DNA of 64,000 bases, taken from NCBI GenBank assembly GCA_963663395.1, contig OY760226.1, positions 5,332,001 to 5,396,000 on the forward strand, in the 5' to 3' direction. Below, piece by piece: positions 24,800-33,791 of the stretch (position 1 is its first letter; every line of letters starts with the position of its first letter). The stretch is from Azophilus sp963663395. Lineage in GTDB: Bacteria > Pseudomonadota > Gammaproteobacteria > Pseudomonadales > Azotimanducaceae. The notes under the pieces are model-generated. The model had not been told where the DNA came from. It searched no databases and saw only the letters and a program-made list of their open reading frames with translations. A program made the translations under genes and the position numbers.

Positions 24800-25038
24800 A
24801 TGGAGATTCAGTACCGGTCCCACGCTGTCGAGCGCATGATTCAGCGTGGAATATCACCCCGCGACGTTGACGATGTACTCCAGAATCCGGATGGGGTCAT
24901 CCGCAATCCATGGATAAAGTGATTGCGTACAAGAACATCGAAGACCGAACGGACAATTCGATTGCCGTAGTAGCCGTCGAAGACGACCAGGCATGGGAAG
25001 TGATCACCGTCATGATCAATTTTGAGGTGCGTCAATGA
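24800..25038 (+). pseudogene. DUF4258 protein, frameshifted (toxin-like partner)
   Basis: The frame from 24800 encodes MEIQYRSHAVERMIQRGISP and on to DGVIRNPWIK, stopping at 24922 after 40 residues. Reading on one frame back from about 24904 continues a plausible domain, QSMDKVIAYKN to EDDQAWEVITVMINFEV, to a stop at 25036-25038. Together they match the DUF4258 pattern: H-ERM-RGIS at the start and the final strand VITVM. The break is consistent with a single-base deletion near 24904; no slippery sequence was seen, so real gene decay or a sequencing error are both possible. DUF4258 proteins have a RelE/BrnT-like small-domain style and often precede a DUF2283 gene. The last codon overlaps the next gene as ATGA. 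Confidence 0.65.
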
Positions 25039-25358
25039 AAATACATCACGACACGGCACGCGATTACCTGACGATCGACTTTGCCGACGAAATAGAAGCC
25101 AGATCTGTCTACGAAGACGGCATAATTGTTCGTTACGACAAGGCGGGCCATGTAATTGGACTCGACATTACCGATTCCATGAAGTTGTTCGGCGGTTCCG
25201 ATCTTTTGACGTTGCGGGAGGTTTGCGATTTCCTTGGAGTTTCGGAGTCAACCGTTCGACGGAAAGTCAGAGCGAACAAGATCAAGCACACCATGGAAGG
25301 CAACCGGTACCGATTCAGGAAGTCAGACGTTCTCAGCCTGGTCGCAGGGCGACCCTGA
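25035..25358 (+). CDS. DUF2283 protein with C-terminal excisionase-type helix-turn-helix (antitoxin-like)
   Basis: 107 residues. Residues 1-50 are a DUF2283 domain (DYLTIDFADE, SVYEDGIIVRYDKAGHVIGLDI). Residues 57-103 are a MerR/excisionase-like DNA-binding helix-turn-helix (LTLREVCDFLGVSESTVRRKVRANKI and the wing NRYRFRKSDVL). The gene overlaps the DUF4258 frame by four bases. The order toxin-like then DNA-binding partner, with a palindrome beside the promoter, looks like a self-regulated toxin-antitoxin-type module. Whether it is active is open because the first gene is broken; the antitoxin-like gene itself is intact. Confidence 0.75.
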   Translation: MKIHHDTARDYLTIDFADEIEARSVYEDGIIVRYDKAGHVIGLDITDSMKLFGGSDLLTLREVCDFLGVSESTVRRKVRANKIKHTMEGNRYRFRKSDVLSLVAGRP

Positions 25359-25406
25359 GCCGTCCGCGGCTGCCAATAGCCAGGTCAATCGCGTAAGAGC
25401 GCCCCG

Positions 25407-26654
25407 ATGAGCGAGACTCCCGAACATTCCGGCGACCCACATTTCGAAGGACGGGAATCCAGGCCTTCCGGCGTGCAACTGCAACTGAGCCCGCTCTCCA
25501 TTCAGGCGGCGGCGCTGGTGAAGTGCATCGACGGGCTGTCGAACATATTCTGGATCTCCTTCGCGGGCACCTTCCTGTCGATCTTCTTCGCCAGCCTGAA
25601 TCAGCTCGACGCCAACGCCGCCTCAGACCACATCTATCTCGGCGAGTACCAGGTTCCCAAGTCCATCCTGCCGCTGGCCGCGGTCGCTTTTGCACTGTTC
25701 GTATTCTGGCTGACGGCGAACCGGCTCAAGGTCCTGAACCAGGCGTTGCACACAACCGTGCTGCCGGCCGAGGCGGTGCACGAGATCTTCCGCCTCAACC
25801 CGCCGGTGCTGCACGTCTTTCAGATCGAGAATTTCAAGCGCTGGTCGCTGGCCTCCGGAGTCACCGTCTTCATCATCAACTGGGCTGTCTTCTTCGGCAA
25901 CAGCATGGCGCTCACCTGGTCCTCGGCACTGCAGCAGGGCGCCTATTTCGGCGAGTTCAGCCCGACGCTGCTTGCAGCTTACCTATTGCTGATCGTCGCG
26001 GTCATCTTCTACGGAAGCCGGTCCATCATCCCGCCCATGCGCAGCATCCTCGGCACCCTGCACGATGTGGAGTTCACCCTTGGCTGGCCGCGCCTGGCCA
26101 TGGCCGGATTTCTCACCGCCGCGGTATTCGTCATCGGTCAGTGGGAACAGGTGCAGTCACCCGGGCCACAAGATGGCGATCTGCTCGGCCCCGCCATCGC
26201 CAACGCCATCGACGGCGAGACCCTGTATCTGGGCGGTACCGAGGTAAAGCTTTTCGGAATCGACACGGTCGAAGACGATCAGATCTGTCAGGATTCAGGC
26301 GGTACGGATTACCCCTGCGGGCGCCGCGCGACCCAGGCCCTGCAGTCCCTGGTGCAGGACCATCACGTGGTCTGCCTGCCGCTTTTCGCCATCAGCGAGT
26401 ACCGGGTGGTGGCAAGCTGCGAGATCGCCCCGGAAGCCGAGTTCGTACCCGTCTCGCCCATCGAGTTCATGGAAGAGTTCCGTCCCGAGAATCTGTCGCG
26501 CCTGATGGTGGCCGAGGGGCATGCATTGGCCATCGGCGTCGGCATCCGCTTTTTCGGCGCCGAGCAGAACGAGGCTCAGGCGCTCCGGCGGGGCATCTGG
26601 CAGGGGTCCTTCCAGCCCCCGAGTTCCTGGCGCCGGCAATCCGGCAATCGCTGA
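25407..26654 (+). CDS. Multi-span membrane protein with C-terminal thermonuclease (SNase)-like domain
   Basis: 415 residues. Hydrophobic spans lie at about 44-64, 85-103, 148-166, 184-203 and 228-245. From about 265 onward there is a staphylococcal-nuclease-like barrel: AIDGETLYL, VKLFGIDTVEDD, YPCGRRATQALQSLV, SEYRVVASCE, and the closing EAQALRRGIWQGSF. Against the classical SNase active site, Asp21 appears as Glu271 and Arg35 as Lys281, while Asp40 and Glu43 equivalents (D286, E289) and a later Arg remain. The domain may therefore be a degenerate or altered nuclease, or a binding module. With five spans it should face the periplasm if the N-terminus is cytosolic. The fusion is unusual; function not known. 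Confidence 0.65.
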   Translation: MSETPEHSGDPHFEGRESRPSGVQLQLSPLSIQAAALVKCIDGLSNIFWISFAGTFLSIFFASLNQLDANAASDHIYLGEYQVPKSILPLAAVAFALFVFWLTANRLKVLNQALHTTVLPAEAVHEIFRLNPPVLHVFQIENFKRWSLASGVTVFIINWAVFFGNSMALTWSSALQQGAYFGEFSPTLLAAYLLLIVAVIFYGSRSIIPPMRSILGTLHDVEFTLGWPRLAMAGFLTAAVFVIGQWEQVQSPGPQDGDLLGPAIANAIDGETLYLGGTEVKLFGIDTVEDDQICQDSGGTDYPCGRRATQALQSLVQDHHVVCLPLFAISEYRVVASCEIAPEAEFVPVSPIEFMEEFRPENLSRLMVAEGHALAIGVGIRFFGAEQNEAQALRRGIWQGSFQPPSSWRRQSGNR

Positions 26655-26671
26655 AGACAAATGGGGCCGGA

Positions 26672-27367
26672 TCAGGCCCCCCCGCGCTCCGTCTCGATCA
26701 GGTGATCGACCGTTTTCAACGCCTGACGCCGGCCTGCATCCATGGTGACCGCGTAGCGGCCCGCCACGACCATGGTCGGGGTCGCCGCGACTTCGAAGCG
26801 CCGCGCCAGGGCATTCACCCCGGCCTGCCGGCGGCGCACCGCGGCTGAGTTGAACGCCTCCAGGAACGCCTGCCGCTCCACGCCGCGGCCAGCCACGAAA
26901 TCAGCCACATCGTCCACGGAGAGAAACTGCCGCCCGTTGTCGTGTATGGCCCGGAAAATGCGCTCGTGATTGGCTTCGAGGCCGCCCGCTGCATCCAGCG
27001 CGAAATACGCCTGCGCGAGCAGCGCCCAGGCGGCATTGAACGATACCGGTGCCCGCTCGAAGCGCACGTCTTCCGGCAGGCCGCTCTTCCAGTCCGATAC
27101 GAGAGGCTCGAAGTTCCGGCAGTGGACACACCCGTAGGAGAAGAACTCGGTGACAACGATGGGATTCCCCGGCCGCCGCCGCTGCGGATCGTCGATCAGC
27201 CGATAGTGCGTGCCCTCGGCAATTTCCCCCGGCTCCGTCGCGCCGCTGCTGTACAGCAGGCCGTATCCGATTACCAGTACCGCCACGACGGCGGCGAAAC
27301 CGAGGATCGCGTTGCGTATCCGGTTGACTTTGAGCGCCTGGGCGGCCCGCATTCGCTTGGCTTTCAC
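26672..27367 (-). CDS. DsbA-family thiol:disulfide oxidoreductase, membrane-anchored
   Basis: 231 residues. Basic N-terminus, anchor at about 19-39 (NAILGFAAVVAVLVIGYGLLY), then a DsbA thioredoxin fold in the periplasm: FFSYGCVHCRNFEPL holds the C80-V-H-C83 active site, an inserted helical domain follows (FNAAWALLAQAYFALDAAGGLEANH), and VAATPTMVVAGRYAV holds the cis-Pro. It should introduce or shuffle disulfides in exported proteins. GTG start at 27367 with GGAGA about 9 bases upstream; an ATG five codons later is possible. Convergent with the SNase-like gene, 17 bases apart. The envelope cassette at 34-39 kb includes a very Cys-rich protein that would be a natural client. Confidence 0.82.
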   Translation of the reverse strand: MKAKRMRAAQALKVNRIRNAILGFAAVVAVLVIGYGLLYSSGATEPGEIAEGTHYRLIDDPQRRRPGNPIVVTEFFSYGCVHCRNFEPLVSDWKSGLPEDVRFERAPVSFNAAWALLAQAYFALDAAGGLEANHERIFRAIHDNGRQFLSVDDVADFVAGRGVERQAFLEAFNSAAVRRRQAGVNALARRFEVAATPTMVVAGRYAVTMDAGRRQALKTVDHLIETERGGA

Positions 27368-27426
27368 GGATCAGTTCTCCATGTGATTCATCAGCTTCTA
27401 TGGAACAGCCGCCCGCACCGGGCAGC

Positions 27427-27536
27427 GAGTTCGCATGCGGGGCTTCCCTTTCGGCGCATCGGCCTCTTTGTCTTGGTGTACGCAAGGCGTTCGAACGAGC
27501 TTAACGCGCCGAAAGGGAAGCCCCGCATGCGAACTC
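27427..27536. repeat. Hairpin element, copy B (31-bp perfect inverted repeats)
   Basis: Arms 27427-27457 and 27506-27536 are perfectly complementary over 31 bases, with a 48-base loop. The core GCATGCGGGGCTTCCC is shared with copy A at 3270-3376, in the opposite orientation. It lies between the DsbA-like gene and an MFS gene, both minus strand, the same placement as copy A. Confidence 0.9.
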
Positions 27537-27609
27537 TTTTCCGAAACCCGGCGTCGTTTCTTCCACGTCAGCATCCCAATCACATTATCACCCACCGATT
27601 CAGGACGCA

Positions 27610-28929
27610 TCACCGGTTGCGCCACGCCTCCACCGCGGCCAGCAGGCGCTGCCGATCGCTTTCGTAGCGCCGCCCGGCAAAGTAGTACAGCGGCGCCCCG
27701 GCCAGCGACAGCAGCGTGAACGCCAGCAGCGTCCGCGTATAGGGTTCGTCGACCTTGAGGTCAATCAGCCAGTCGATGGCGATGCCGCCGGCGGTGATGC
27801 CGATGCCGAGGCCCACAAAGTTGAGCAGGAGAATGTAGAACGCCACCACCGTTGCCCGGATGTTCGGCGGCACCAGTTCCTGCACTGTCGAGAAGGTAGG
27901 GCCGAAGAAGCAGCCTAGCTGGAAGAACCCGAAAAAGATGCCCAGCCAGAACCATGCGCTGTCGGGGTCTGCGATGCGATAGCCAAGTGAGAACGGCGCC
28001 AGCACGATCGTGATCCAGAACAGGAACATGGGCCGGCCCATGCCGGTGCGCTGCAGGAAGCGGTCGCCGCCGATGCCGCCGAACAGGTTGCCGAGCACGC
28101 CGCCCGCCAGGCCGATCCAACCGGTCAACTGGGCGATGTGAGCCCGCTCGAAGCCCCTTTCCTGCACGAGCCAGAGCTGGTCGTAAGCGGCCGCGCCCAG
28201 GATGAAGTGGGTGGCGACGCCGCCGCTGATGGTGAGAACCAGCGCCGGGCAGTTCCTGAGCGCGAAGCCCAGCGTGCGGATGATCTCGCCGAACGAGGGC
28301 TTCGTCGCAGCAGAGGCGGTGACGGCGACAACGTGGCGGCGGGGCGTTTCCCTGACGCACAGCATGACCACGGCCAGCACCACGCCGATGCCGCCCAGCA
28401 GGTAGAAGCAGTTGCGCCAGCCGATGGCGGGGCCCAGGTATCCGACGATCAGGAGGCTGGCGCCGATGCCGATGGGCACGCCCATATAGTAGAAGCCCGA
28501 GGCGAACCCGAGCCGGCTGGCGGGAAACCGGTCGGCGAGCAGCGACATGGAGGTGGGCGTCATGATCGATTCGCCCACGCCGATGAACATGCGCGGCGCG
28601 GCCAGGGTCCAGAACCCCCGGGCCGCCCCGGACAGCGCCGTCAGGGCGCTCCACAGAGCAAGCCCCGCCGCGATCAGGCGCGTCCGGTTCACCATGTCGG
28701 CCAGCGCGCCCATGAACACCCCCATCGTCGAGTAGAAGACGATGAAAACCATGCCCGTGAGCAGGCCGAATTCGGTATTGGTGAGCCCCAGGTCGGGAAC
28801 GATGAAGTTGGCAAAGCTGGCAAGCAACTGGCGGTCGACGAAGTTCATGACGTTCAGCAGCGTCAGGAACGTCAGGAACCCGTAATGCCGGCCCTCTACC
28901 CGTTCATCGCGCACGTTGTCCACAACCAT
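27610..28929 (-). CDS. MFS transporter, Spinster-like
   Basis: About 439 residues from the ATG, 12 spans. MNFVDRQLLASFANFIVPDLGLTNTEFGLLTGMVFIVFYS, then ADMVNRTRLIAAGLALWS (the loop 2-3 motif) and ADRFPASRLGFASGFYYMGVPIGIG are typical of the Spns-like branch that includes many uncharacterised bacterial organic-ion carriers. ETPRR follows span 6. An in-frame TTG at 28956 would add nine residues; the ATG at 28929 follows GGGAG but with very short spacing. Substrate unknown. Confidence 0.82.
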   Translation of the reverse strand: MVVDNVRDERVEGRHYGFLTFLTLLNVMNFVDRQLLASFANFIVPDLGLTNTEFGLLTGMVFIVFYSTMGVFMGALADMVNRTRLIAAGLALWSALTALSGAARGFWTLAAPRMFIGVGESIMTPTSMSLLADRFPASRLGFASGFYYMGVPIGIGASLLIVGYLGPAIGWRNCFYLLGGIGVVLAVVMLCVRETPRRHVVAVTASAATKPSFGEIIRTLGFALRNCPALVLTISGGVATHFILGAAAYDQLWLVQERGFERAHIAQLTGWIGLAGGVLGNLFGGIGGDRFLQRTGMGRPMFLFWITIVLAPFSLGYRIADPDSAWFWLGIFFGFFQLGCFFGPTFSTVQELVPPNIRATVVAFYILLLNFVGLGIGITAGGIAIDWLIDLKVDEPYTRTLLAFTLLSLAGAPLYYFAGRRYESDRQRLLAAVEAWRNR

Positions 28930-29152
28930 CTCCCGAAACAGACCGAAGCCCGCCAATTGCGGGCTTCCGCTGACAGATTACGCCAATTGCATGAGGCTGG
29001 CCTGCACATTGCCCCCAGCCGCTTCGTTAAGTTCTGGAGTGTTGCCCGTTCACTATCGGCTGCTGCGAAAACTCGGACGCTGTTTCGGGAACAACCCACC
29101 CCGGCTGCCTGATTGCGGGGCGGGCTATCGCGCTCCTCAGCTAAGGGCTGTT

Positions 29153-30427
29153 TTATCCGGGGAGTAGCCCCTCGCGCTCCAGGGCTGAAGGTTCCGCCAG
29201 CAACTCGGCCCAGTGCAATACCGGCACACCGGCCGCGGCGGCAAGGTGTGTCTGACAACCCACGTTGGCGGTGACGATGGCGTCGGGTTCTCCGGCCATC
29301 AGGTTTGCGAGCTTGTTGTCCCGGAGACGGCCCGCCAGCCGGGGTTGCAGCAGCGAGTAGGTTCCGGCGGAGCCGCAGCAGAGATGCGCATCGTTCACGT
29401 TGACGAGTTCGAATCCGGCGCGAGCCAGCAATTCCTCCACGATGCCCGAGACGCGCTGGCCGTGGCGCAGCGTGCAGGGCGCATGCCACGCCACCCTCCT
29501 GATTTCGCCGTCGTCGCCGCCCGCCAGTTCCGTGAACGGCGCCGCCACCTCGGCGAGATCGCGGGTCATGCCCGAGACCAGCGCGGCATCGGCCGCGTAG
29601 TCTGCGTCTTCGGCCAGCAGGCGCCCGTAATCCTTCACGGTGACACCGCAGCCGCTGGCCGTGGAAACGATGACTTCAACCTTCCCGAGCAGCGGCCGCA
29701 TCGCGTCGATGTTCCTGCGCATGAAGTCCAGCGCCGCACCGGTCTGGCCGAGATGCAGGTTCAGGCCGCCGCAACAGCTTTCATCTTCAGCCCACAGCAC
29801 CTCGATCCCGTTGGCATTCAGCAGCCTCTCCGCCGCAACGTTTGCCTGCGGCGTCGCGACCCGCTGTACGCAGCCCCGCAACATCAATGCGCGGCGCGTA
29901 GAGCGAGAACTGCGGTCGGCCACCGGCGCCGGCCGACCACCGACCCCCTTCTCCCGCCGGGGCAGCATCTTGCCCAGCACTCCGGGCAACAGCCACTTGA
30001 ACCATCGGCCAAGAACGACCAAATGCGCGAACACTTCCGGTTTCGGCGCAATCCGGCCGAGCCATTGCCGTAGCAGCGCATCCCAGGGCGTGCGCCGGGC
30101 CCGCTCTTCCATCGCCTCCCGGCCGATTTCCAGCAGTTCGCCGTACTGGACCCCTGAAGGGCAGGCGACTTCGCAGCCCCGGCACGTCAGGCAGCGGTCG
30201 AGGTGGGTTCGCACCGTGCGCACGCCAGCGGCATCCTCTTCGGCTGATTCGAGAAGTCCCTTGATGAGATATATGCGCCCGCGCGGCCCGTCCAGCTCAT
30301 CGCCCAGCAACTGATAGGTCGGGCACACCGCATTGCACATGCCGCAGTGTACGCAGGAGCGCAGGATCTCATCCGCCCGCCGCCCCTGGGCGGTTGCGAG
30401 CAGGCTTTCAGGCAGCCGCGTCTGCAT
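29153..30427 (-). CDS. glcF: Glycolate oxidase iron-sulfur subunit
   Basis: 424 residues. Two 4Fe-4S motifs near the N-terminus (CVHCGMCNAVCP and CLTCRGCEVACPSG) are followed by two CCG-type domains (DESCCGGLNLHLG and HLCCGSAGTYSLL) as in GlcF and related electron-transfer subunits. GlcF passes electrons from the GlcD flavoprotein during glycolate (or D-lactate-like) oxidation to the quinone pool. The ATG overlaps the glcE 3' end by 20 bases. Last gene of glcD-glcE-glcF. Confidence 0.92.
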   Translation of the reverse strand: MQTRLPESLLATAQGRRADEILRSCVHCGMCNAVCPTYQLLGDELDGPRGRIYLIKGLLESAEEDAAGVRTVRTHLDRCLTCRGCEVACPSGVQYGELLEIGREAMEERARRTPWDALLRQWLGRIAPKPEVFAHLVVLGRWFKWLLPGVLGKMLPRREKGVGGRPAPVADRSSRSTRRALMLRGCVQRVATPQANVAAERLLNANGIEVLWAEDESCCGGLNLHLGQTGAALDFMRRNIDAMRPLLGKVEVIVSTASGCGVTVKDYGRLLAEDADYAADAALVSGMTRDLAEVAAPFTELAGGDDGEIRRVAWHAPCTLRHGQRVSGIVEELLARAGFELVNVNDAHLCCGSAGTYSLLQPRLAGRLRDNKLANLMAGEPDAIVTANVGCQTHLAAAAGVPVLHWAELLAEPSALEREGLLPG

Positions 30428-31475
30428 TGACGATTCCGGGATTGAGCACGTTGTCGGGGTCGAACGCGCGTTTCAGGCGGCTCGATATCGCGCCGTCGAG
30501 AACCGGCCCGCCATAGGCCGGCAGCGCGCGGCCGGCGACACCGGCCGCATAAGCCAGCACCTCAGCGTCCGGGCGCCGCGTGCACCACCAGCGGCGGGCG
30601 CCGGCCCACTCGATCACGCATTCGTCATCCGGCTCGGACTCACCCTCTCTCTCCCCCGGCGGCAGCGGCGCGGCCGGAGGGCAGACAAGTTCCCAGAGCG
30701 TCCGCTGCGGGCGCCGTTCGAAGCAGGGCAGCGCGCGGTCGCGCAGTTGATTCCAGGTTGAACCGTCGGCAGCGCTTTCTCCCCCCAGGCCGGCGGCCGC
30801 TCGTCGAACCGGAGACTCGGGCCCGGATAGCCGGACGTGGAGACCTCCATCGCCATGGCAGGTCGCCGTCACCGGCAGCGAAGACCGCGCCCAACCGCGC
30901 ACGAGTTCCTGGCCCGCGGCCGCGGAACACTCCAGAACCCGCGTTTCCTCCACCTCGGGCAGCGGCAGCAGGCGCAGGCTCACGGAGAGCAGCAGCCCCA
31001 GCGTGCCGCAGGCGCCGGCCTGCAACCTGGAAAGGTCGTACCCGGCGACGTTCTTCATCACCTGCCCGCCAAATACCAGGCGCTCGCCCAGTCCGTTGAG
31101 CATCTCCACCCCAAGCACCCCGTCGCGCACCGAGCCGCGCCAGGGGCGCCCGGGCCCGGCGAAACCCGAAGCCACGGCGCCGCCAAGGGTACCGCCGCCA
31201 CCGATGACGGGCGGTTCGAACGGCAGGTACTGGCCGTGCGCTGCAAGCAATTCAGTCAAACTCGCGATCGGCGTACCGGCCCGGGCCGTTACCACCAGTT
31301 CCTCGGGGCGATAGTCGATGATTCCGGAATGCCCGGTGACCGTCAGCAACTCGCCCTCGGCGTTGGCGAGGCACCAGCTCTTGCTGCGCGACCCGAAAAT
31401 AGCGAGTTTGCCCCGCCGTTCCCGGGTTTCCCGTATTCTTTCGGTCAGTTCCGCGGTCTGGTCGCTTTCAATCAC
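30408..31475 (-). CDS. glcE: Glycolate oxidase FAD-binding subunit
   Basis: 355 residues with a PP-loop FAD-binding domain: SGIIDYRPEELVVTARAGTPIASL, then EPPVIGGGGTLGGAVASGFAGPGRPWRGSVRDGVLG, and NVAGYDLSRLQAGACGTLGLL. These match GlcE, a shorter paralogue of GlcD that lacks part of the substrate domain. The middle has a Pro/Glu-rich stretch (PPAAPLPPGEREGESEPDDE) that is probably a loop. Start GTG at 31475; 89 bases separate it from glcD. Confidence 0.9.
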   Translation of the reverse strand: MIESDQTAELTERIRETRERRGKLAIFGSRSKSWCLANAEGELLTVTGHSGIIDYRPEELVVTARAGTPIASLTELLAAHGQYLPFEPPVIGGGGTLGGAVASGFAGPGRPWRGSVRDGVLGVEMLNGLGERLVFGGQVMKNVAGYDLSRLQAGACGTLGLLLSVSLRLLPLPEVEETRVLECSAAAGQELVRGWARSSLPVTATCHGDGGLHVRLSGPESPVRRAAAGLGGESAADGSTWNQLRDRALPCFERRPQRTLWELVCPPAAPLPPGEREGESEPDDECVIEWAGARRWWCTRRPDAEVLAYAAGVAGRALPAYGGPVLDGAISSRLKRAFDPDNVLNPGIVNADAAA

Positions 31476-31564
31476 CTGGCATCATTCCTGCCGGGCCGAG
31501 CCGCATCCGTGACTCCTGCCCCGTTCCCCCGGCCACGCCCTGCGAGTTCCGCGCCTTTCAGCGC

Positions 31565-33019
31565 TCAGAGCCTGTCCAACCCGGCGAACGGCAGGTTACC
31601 TTCGTGAACGTGCATGCCGCCGAGTTCCACGCATCGGGTCGGCCTGGGGATGCCCTTGCCGGGGTTGAGCAGACGGGCCGGGTCGAAGGCTTCCTTGACC
31701 CGTTCGAACTGGGCCAGTTCCTCCGGGCCGAACTGTACGCACATCTGGTCCAGTTTCTCGACGCCCACGCCGTGCTCGCCGGTAACGGTGCCGCCGACGG
31801 CCACGCAGAGTTCCAGGATTCTGCCGCCGAGTTGTTCGGCCCGCTCCAGCTCGCCCTCCTGATTGGCGTCGAAAAGAATGAGCGGATGCAGGTTGCCGTC
31901 GCCGGCGTGAAAGACATTGGCCACGGGAAGCCCGAATTCACCGGACAGGTCCGAGATGCCGGTCAGCACTTCCGCGATCGCCCGCCGCGGAATGGTGCCG
32001 TCCATGCAGTAGTAATCCGGCGTGATACGCCCCATGGCGGGAAACGCCGCCTTGCGCCCGGACCACAGGCGCGCCTGCTGTTCCGGATCCCGCGACTGCT
32101 GGATGTCGTAGGCGCCGTTGCCGGCAAGCACCGGCTCCACGGCGGCTTCCAGCGCATCGAGTTCATCCCCGGCGCCGTCGAGTTCGCACAGCAGGATGGC
32201 CGCGGCATCCCGGGGATAACCCGCCTGCGCGAAATCCTCGGTCGCCTGAACGGCCATCTCGTCCATCATCTCCAGCCCGGCCGGTACGATGCCCTGCTTG
32301 ATGATGTCCGTCACCGCCTGCCCCGCATCGGACAGGCTGCGAAACGCCGCCAGCAGCACCAGTTTTCCCGGCGGATTCGGCAGCAGCCGCACCGTGACCT
32401 CCGTGACCACGCCCAGCAACCCTTCGCTGCCGCACATCAGCGCCATGAGGTCGTAGCCGGGATAGTCGAACCCCTTGCCGCCCAGTTCGAGCGTAGCCCC
32501 ATCCATCGTCAGCACGCGCAGGCCCACCACGTTGTTCACCGTGAGCCCGTACTTCAGGCAATGCACGCCGCCGGAGTTCTCGGCCACGTTGCCGCCGATG
32601 CTGCAGGCCAGTTGGGAGGAAGGATCCGGCGCGTAGTAAAGGCCGTGGGGCGCCGCCGCCTCGCTGACGGCCAGGTTGCGCACACCCGGCTGCACCCGGG
32701 CAACGCAGTTGTCGAGGTCGACCTCCAGGATGCGGTTGAGTTTTGAGAGCCCCAGCACCAGGCCGCCCTTAACCGGACGGGCGCCCCCGGAAAGCCCGGT
32801 TCCGGCGCCCCGCGGCACCACGGGCACTTCGTGCTCGCGACAGATGGCGAGCACTTCCCTGACCTGATCCTCGGTTTCAGGCAGCGCGACTGCCCAGGGC
32901 ATCTCCCGAATGGCCGTCAGCGCGTCCGTTTCATAGGGTTTGAGCGCCGCTCCCTCGGTGATCAGGCAACCCGACGGCAGAGTCTTGCGCAATCGCTTGA
33001 GGACTGCGGAATGATTCAT
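31565..33019 (-). CDS. glcD: Glycolate oxidase catalytic subunit
   Basis: About 484 residues. FAD_binding_4 domain (VPVVPRGAGTGLSGGARPVKGGLVLGLSKLNRILEVD; SIGGNVAENSGGVHCLKYGLT) and the FAD-linked oxidase C-terminal domain with VFHAGDGNLHPLILFD and GGTVTGEHGVGVEK, holding the conserved His and Glu of the active site. It oxidises glycolate to glyoxylate (D-lactate is an alternative for the family). The start at 33019 matches the family; an ATG at 33055 would add 12 residues. A glyoxalase gene is 89 bases upstream on the same strand. Confidence 0.92.
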   Translation of the reverse strand: MNHSAVLKRLRKTLPSGCLITEGAALKPYETDALTAIREMPWAVALPETEDQVREVLAICREHEVPVVPRGAGTGLSGGARPVKGGLVLGLSKLNRILEVDLDNCVARVQPGVRNLAVSEAAAPHGLYYAPDPSSQLACSIGGNVAENSGGVHCLKYGLTVNNVVGLRVLTMDGATLELGGKGFDYPGYDLMALMCGSEGLLGVVTEVTVRLLPNPPGKLVLLAAFRSLSDAGQAVTDIIKQGIVPAGLEMMDEMAVQATEDFAQAGYPRDAAAILLCELDGAGDELDALEAAVEPVLAGNGAYDIQQSRDPEQQARLWSGRKAAFPAMGRITPDYYCMDGTIPRRAIAEVLTGISDLSGEFGLPVANVFHAGDGNLHPLILFDANQEGELERAEQLGGRILELCVAVGGTVTGEHGVGVEKLDQMCVQFGPEELAQFERVKEAFDPARLLNPGKGIPRPTRCVELGGMHVHEGNLPFAGLDRL

Positions 33020-33108
33020 CCGGCAAGTATGACACCGGGGGTTGGCCGGTGCCATCGAACCGGGACCTCAGCCTCCGAGAGCGGGTGTGCGCCTCGTGAC
33101 CGATGCGG

Positions 33109-33504
33109 CTATACGTAGCGCCCCTGGCGCTCGACCACCTCGATCTTGTAACCGTCCGGATCCTCGACGAAGAAGAACCTGGCCAGCTTCTGCCCATCGT
33201 GCGCCATCTGCTTCACGGGGTTGGGGTCGAGCCCTTCCGCCACCAGCCGGCCGTGCTCCGACTCGCAGTCGTCGACTGACACCGCCACGTGGCCATAGCC
33301 GCTGCCGTGGGTGTAGGGCTCCTCCTGGCCATGGTTCCAGGTGAGCTCGATTTCGAACTCGCTCTCGTCGTTGCGCAGGTAGGCCAGGGTGAAGTCGTCG
33401 AAGTCGAAGCGCTGGGCCAGGTCGAGGCCGAAGGCGCGCTTGTAGAAATCCATCGACTTGTCCAGGTCCAGTACGCGGATCATGGTGTGAATCGCTTTTG
33501 CCAC
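33109..33504 (-). CDS. gloA: Lactoylglutathione lyase (glyoxalase I)
   Basis: 131 residues, VOC fold. IHTMIRVLDLDKSMDFYKRAFG is the classic first module and GYGHVAVSVDD the second, with metal ligands His (IHT), Glu (ELTWNHG), His (GHVAV) and Glu (YKIEVVE) in place. Converts the glutathione-methylglyoxal hemithioacetal to S-lactoylglutathione. The start is GTG at 33504 with GGGAGGA seven bases upstream, better than a TTG at 33519. It heads the strand leading into glcDEF, linking 2-oxoaldehyde and 2-hydroxyacid metabolism. Confidence 0.9.
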   Translation of the reverse strand: MAKAIHTMIRVLDLDKSMDFYKRAFGLDLAQRFDFDDFTLAYLRNDESEFEIELTWNHGQEEPYTHGSGYGHVAVSVDDCESEHGRLVAEGLDPNPVKQMAHDGQKLARFFFVEDPDGYKIEVVERQGRYV

Positions 33505-33791
33505 GGAATGTCCTCCCAATTGCCGTAAGCCGAATTATCGGCAGGATGAATCCACCGCGCAAACCGGAAACACAGGCCAATCAAGGCTGGCTCCCGCCCG
33601 ACCGGGCGCATGCTCACCCGTTTGCAGTTCGCGGTTGTCCACCGCATGTACTTGTTGGATGATGGCACAGGGGATGCTGCACCGCATCGGATGTTCGCCG
33701 CGGCAGCAGATCAGCTGTGCAGACGGAGGGCTAACGGCTTTTGGGGAAGGATGAGCGATGGCGCTATTGAATCCCAAATGGATCGGCTCAT

